Of a stretch of DNA of 6,430 nt, positions 6,326 through 6,430 are shown in pieces. Position 1 is the stretch's first letter, and each line of letters starts with the position of its first letter. This DNA comes from an uncultured Clostridia bacterium (lineage in GTDB: Bacteria > Bacillota > Clostridia > TANB77 > CAG-508). The notes beneath the pieces were generated by a model. That model was given only the letters and a program-made list of their open reading frames with translations. It ran no database searches and was not told the DNA's origin. The position numbers and the translations under genes were made by a program. The stretch lies in NCBI GenBank assembly GCA_947628925.1, contig CANRBU010000065.1, positions 1 to 6,430 on the forward strand, in the 5' to 3' direction.

Positions 6326-6430
6326 TAAACTATAACTAATATATAATATTAAGAGAAAGACCAACTATAAAAAGTCAAGCATTTTTTGAAAAAAATTAAA
6401 AAAATTTTCAAGATAAAAATAGGCATCATA
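6326..6430. other. Non-coding A+T-rich right end
   Basis: No supported gene. On the plus strand an open frame from a TTG at 6386 to the edge would start with Leu/Met-Lys-Lys-Ile-Lys-Lys, but no ribosome site precedes it. On the minus strand two frames stay open from the edge for about 20 codons, one ending at TAG (6367-6365); neither resembles the C-terminus of AddB or another protein I know. Arms TTGAAAA (6386-6392) and TTTTCAA (6405-6411) form a loose dyad. Most likely this is the leader region of a rightward gene. Confidence 0.4.

Noticed and set aside
6371..6376. Minus-strand TTGACT as the -35 of a further addA promoter
   Set aside because: No acceptable -10 box at 16-19 bp; the nearest TATTAT is 24 bp away.
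6386..6430. Plus-strand TTG-initiated start of a secreted or membrane protein
   Set aside because: The residues look plausible (Lys/Ile-rich), but there is no ribosome site and poly-A DNA gives Lys/Ile by default.
6365..6430. Minus-strand 3' end of a gene entering from the right edge
   Set aside because: About 21 open codons, Phe-rich from T-runs, with no recognisable C-terminus; another frame is open for about as long.

Overview
This is an A+T-rich window (G+C roughly a quarter, judged by eye). Gene content and signals suggest a low-GC Firmicute, most likely an uncultured Clostridia-type bacterium: a Rqc2/RqcH-type NFACT protein, the AddA helicase-nuclease that replaces RecBCD in Firmicutes, consensus sigma-A promoters with extended -10 boxes, purine-rich ribosome binding sites, and the standard code with TGA used as a stop. 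The lineage is inference; nothing here fixes genus or species.

Layout, left to right: (1) a tRNA-Thr(CGU) gene on the minus strand at 2-74, with its own promoter at 88-116. (2) A 176-bp spacer at 75-250 carrying back-to-back promoters, one leftward for the tRNA and one rightward (156-184) for the next gene. (3) rqcH, 251-2047 on the plus strand, a 598-residue protein of ribosome-associated quality control. (4) A perfect 14-bp-stem bidirectional terminator at 2066-2097 separating two convergent units. (5) A small membrane-anchored protein of 155 residues, minus strand 2100-2567, with an FxLYD-like extracytoplasmic domain. (6) addA, minus strand 2610-6225, broken near its start by a one-base frameshift at about 5967, so it reads as two overlapping frames (5884-6225 and 2610-5981). 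(7) A 205-bp non-coding right end with the addA promoter and a facing plus-strand promoter that points out of the window.

The minus-strand genes addA and the 155-residue gene form one likely transcription unit, but the small gene also has a perfect consensus promoter (TTGACA, 17 bp, extended -10 TATAAT) buried in the last codons and stop of addA. It could therefore be expressed strongly and independently of addA. rqcH acts in rescue of stalled 60S-like (50S) ribosome complexes; AddA acts with AddB in double-strand-break end processing. addB is not directly upstream of addA here, contrary to the common Firmicute order.

The items most worth a second look are the addA frameshift, which lies inside a small perfect hairpin and leaves every helicase and nuclease motif intact on either side, and the strong private promoter of the uncharacterised membrane protein. 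I saw no mobile element, CRISPR array, riboswitch or clearly new multi-gene system.
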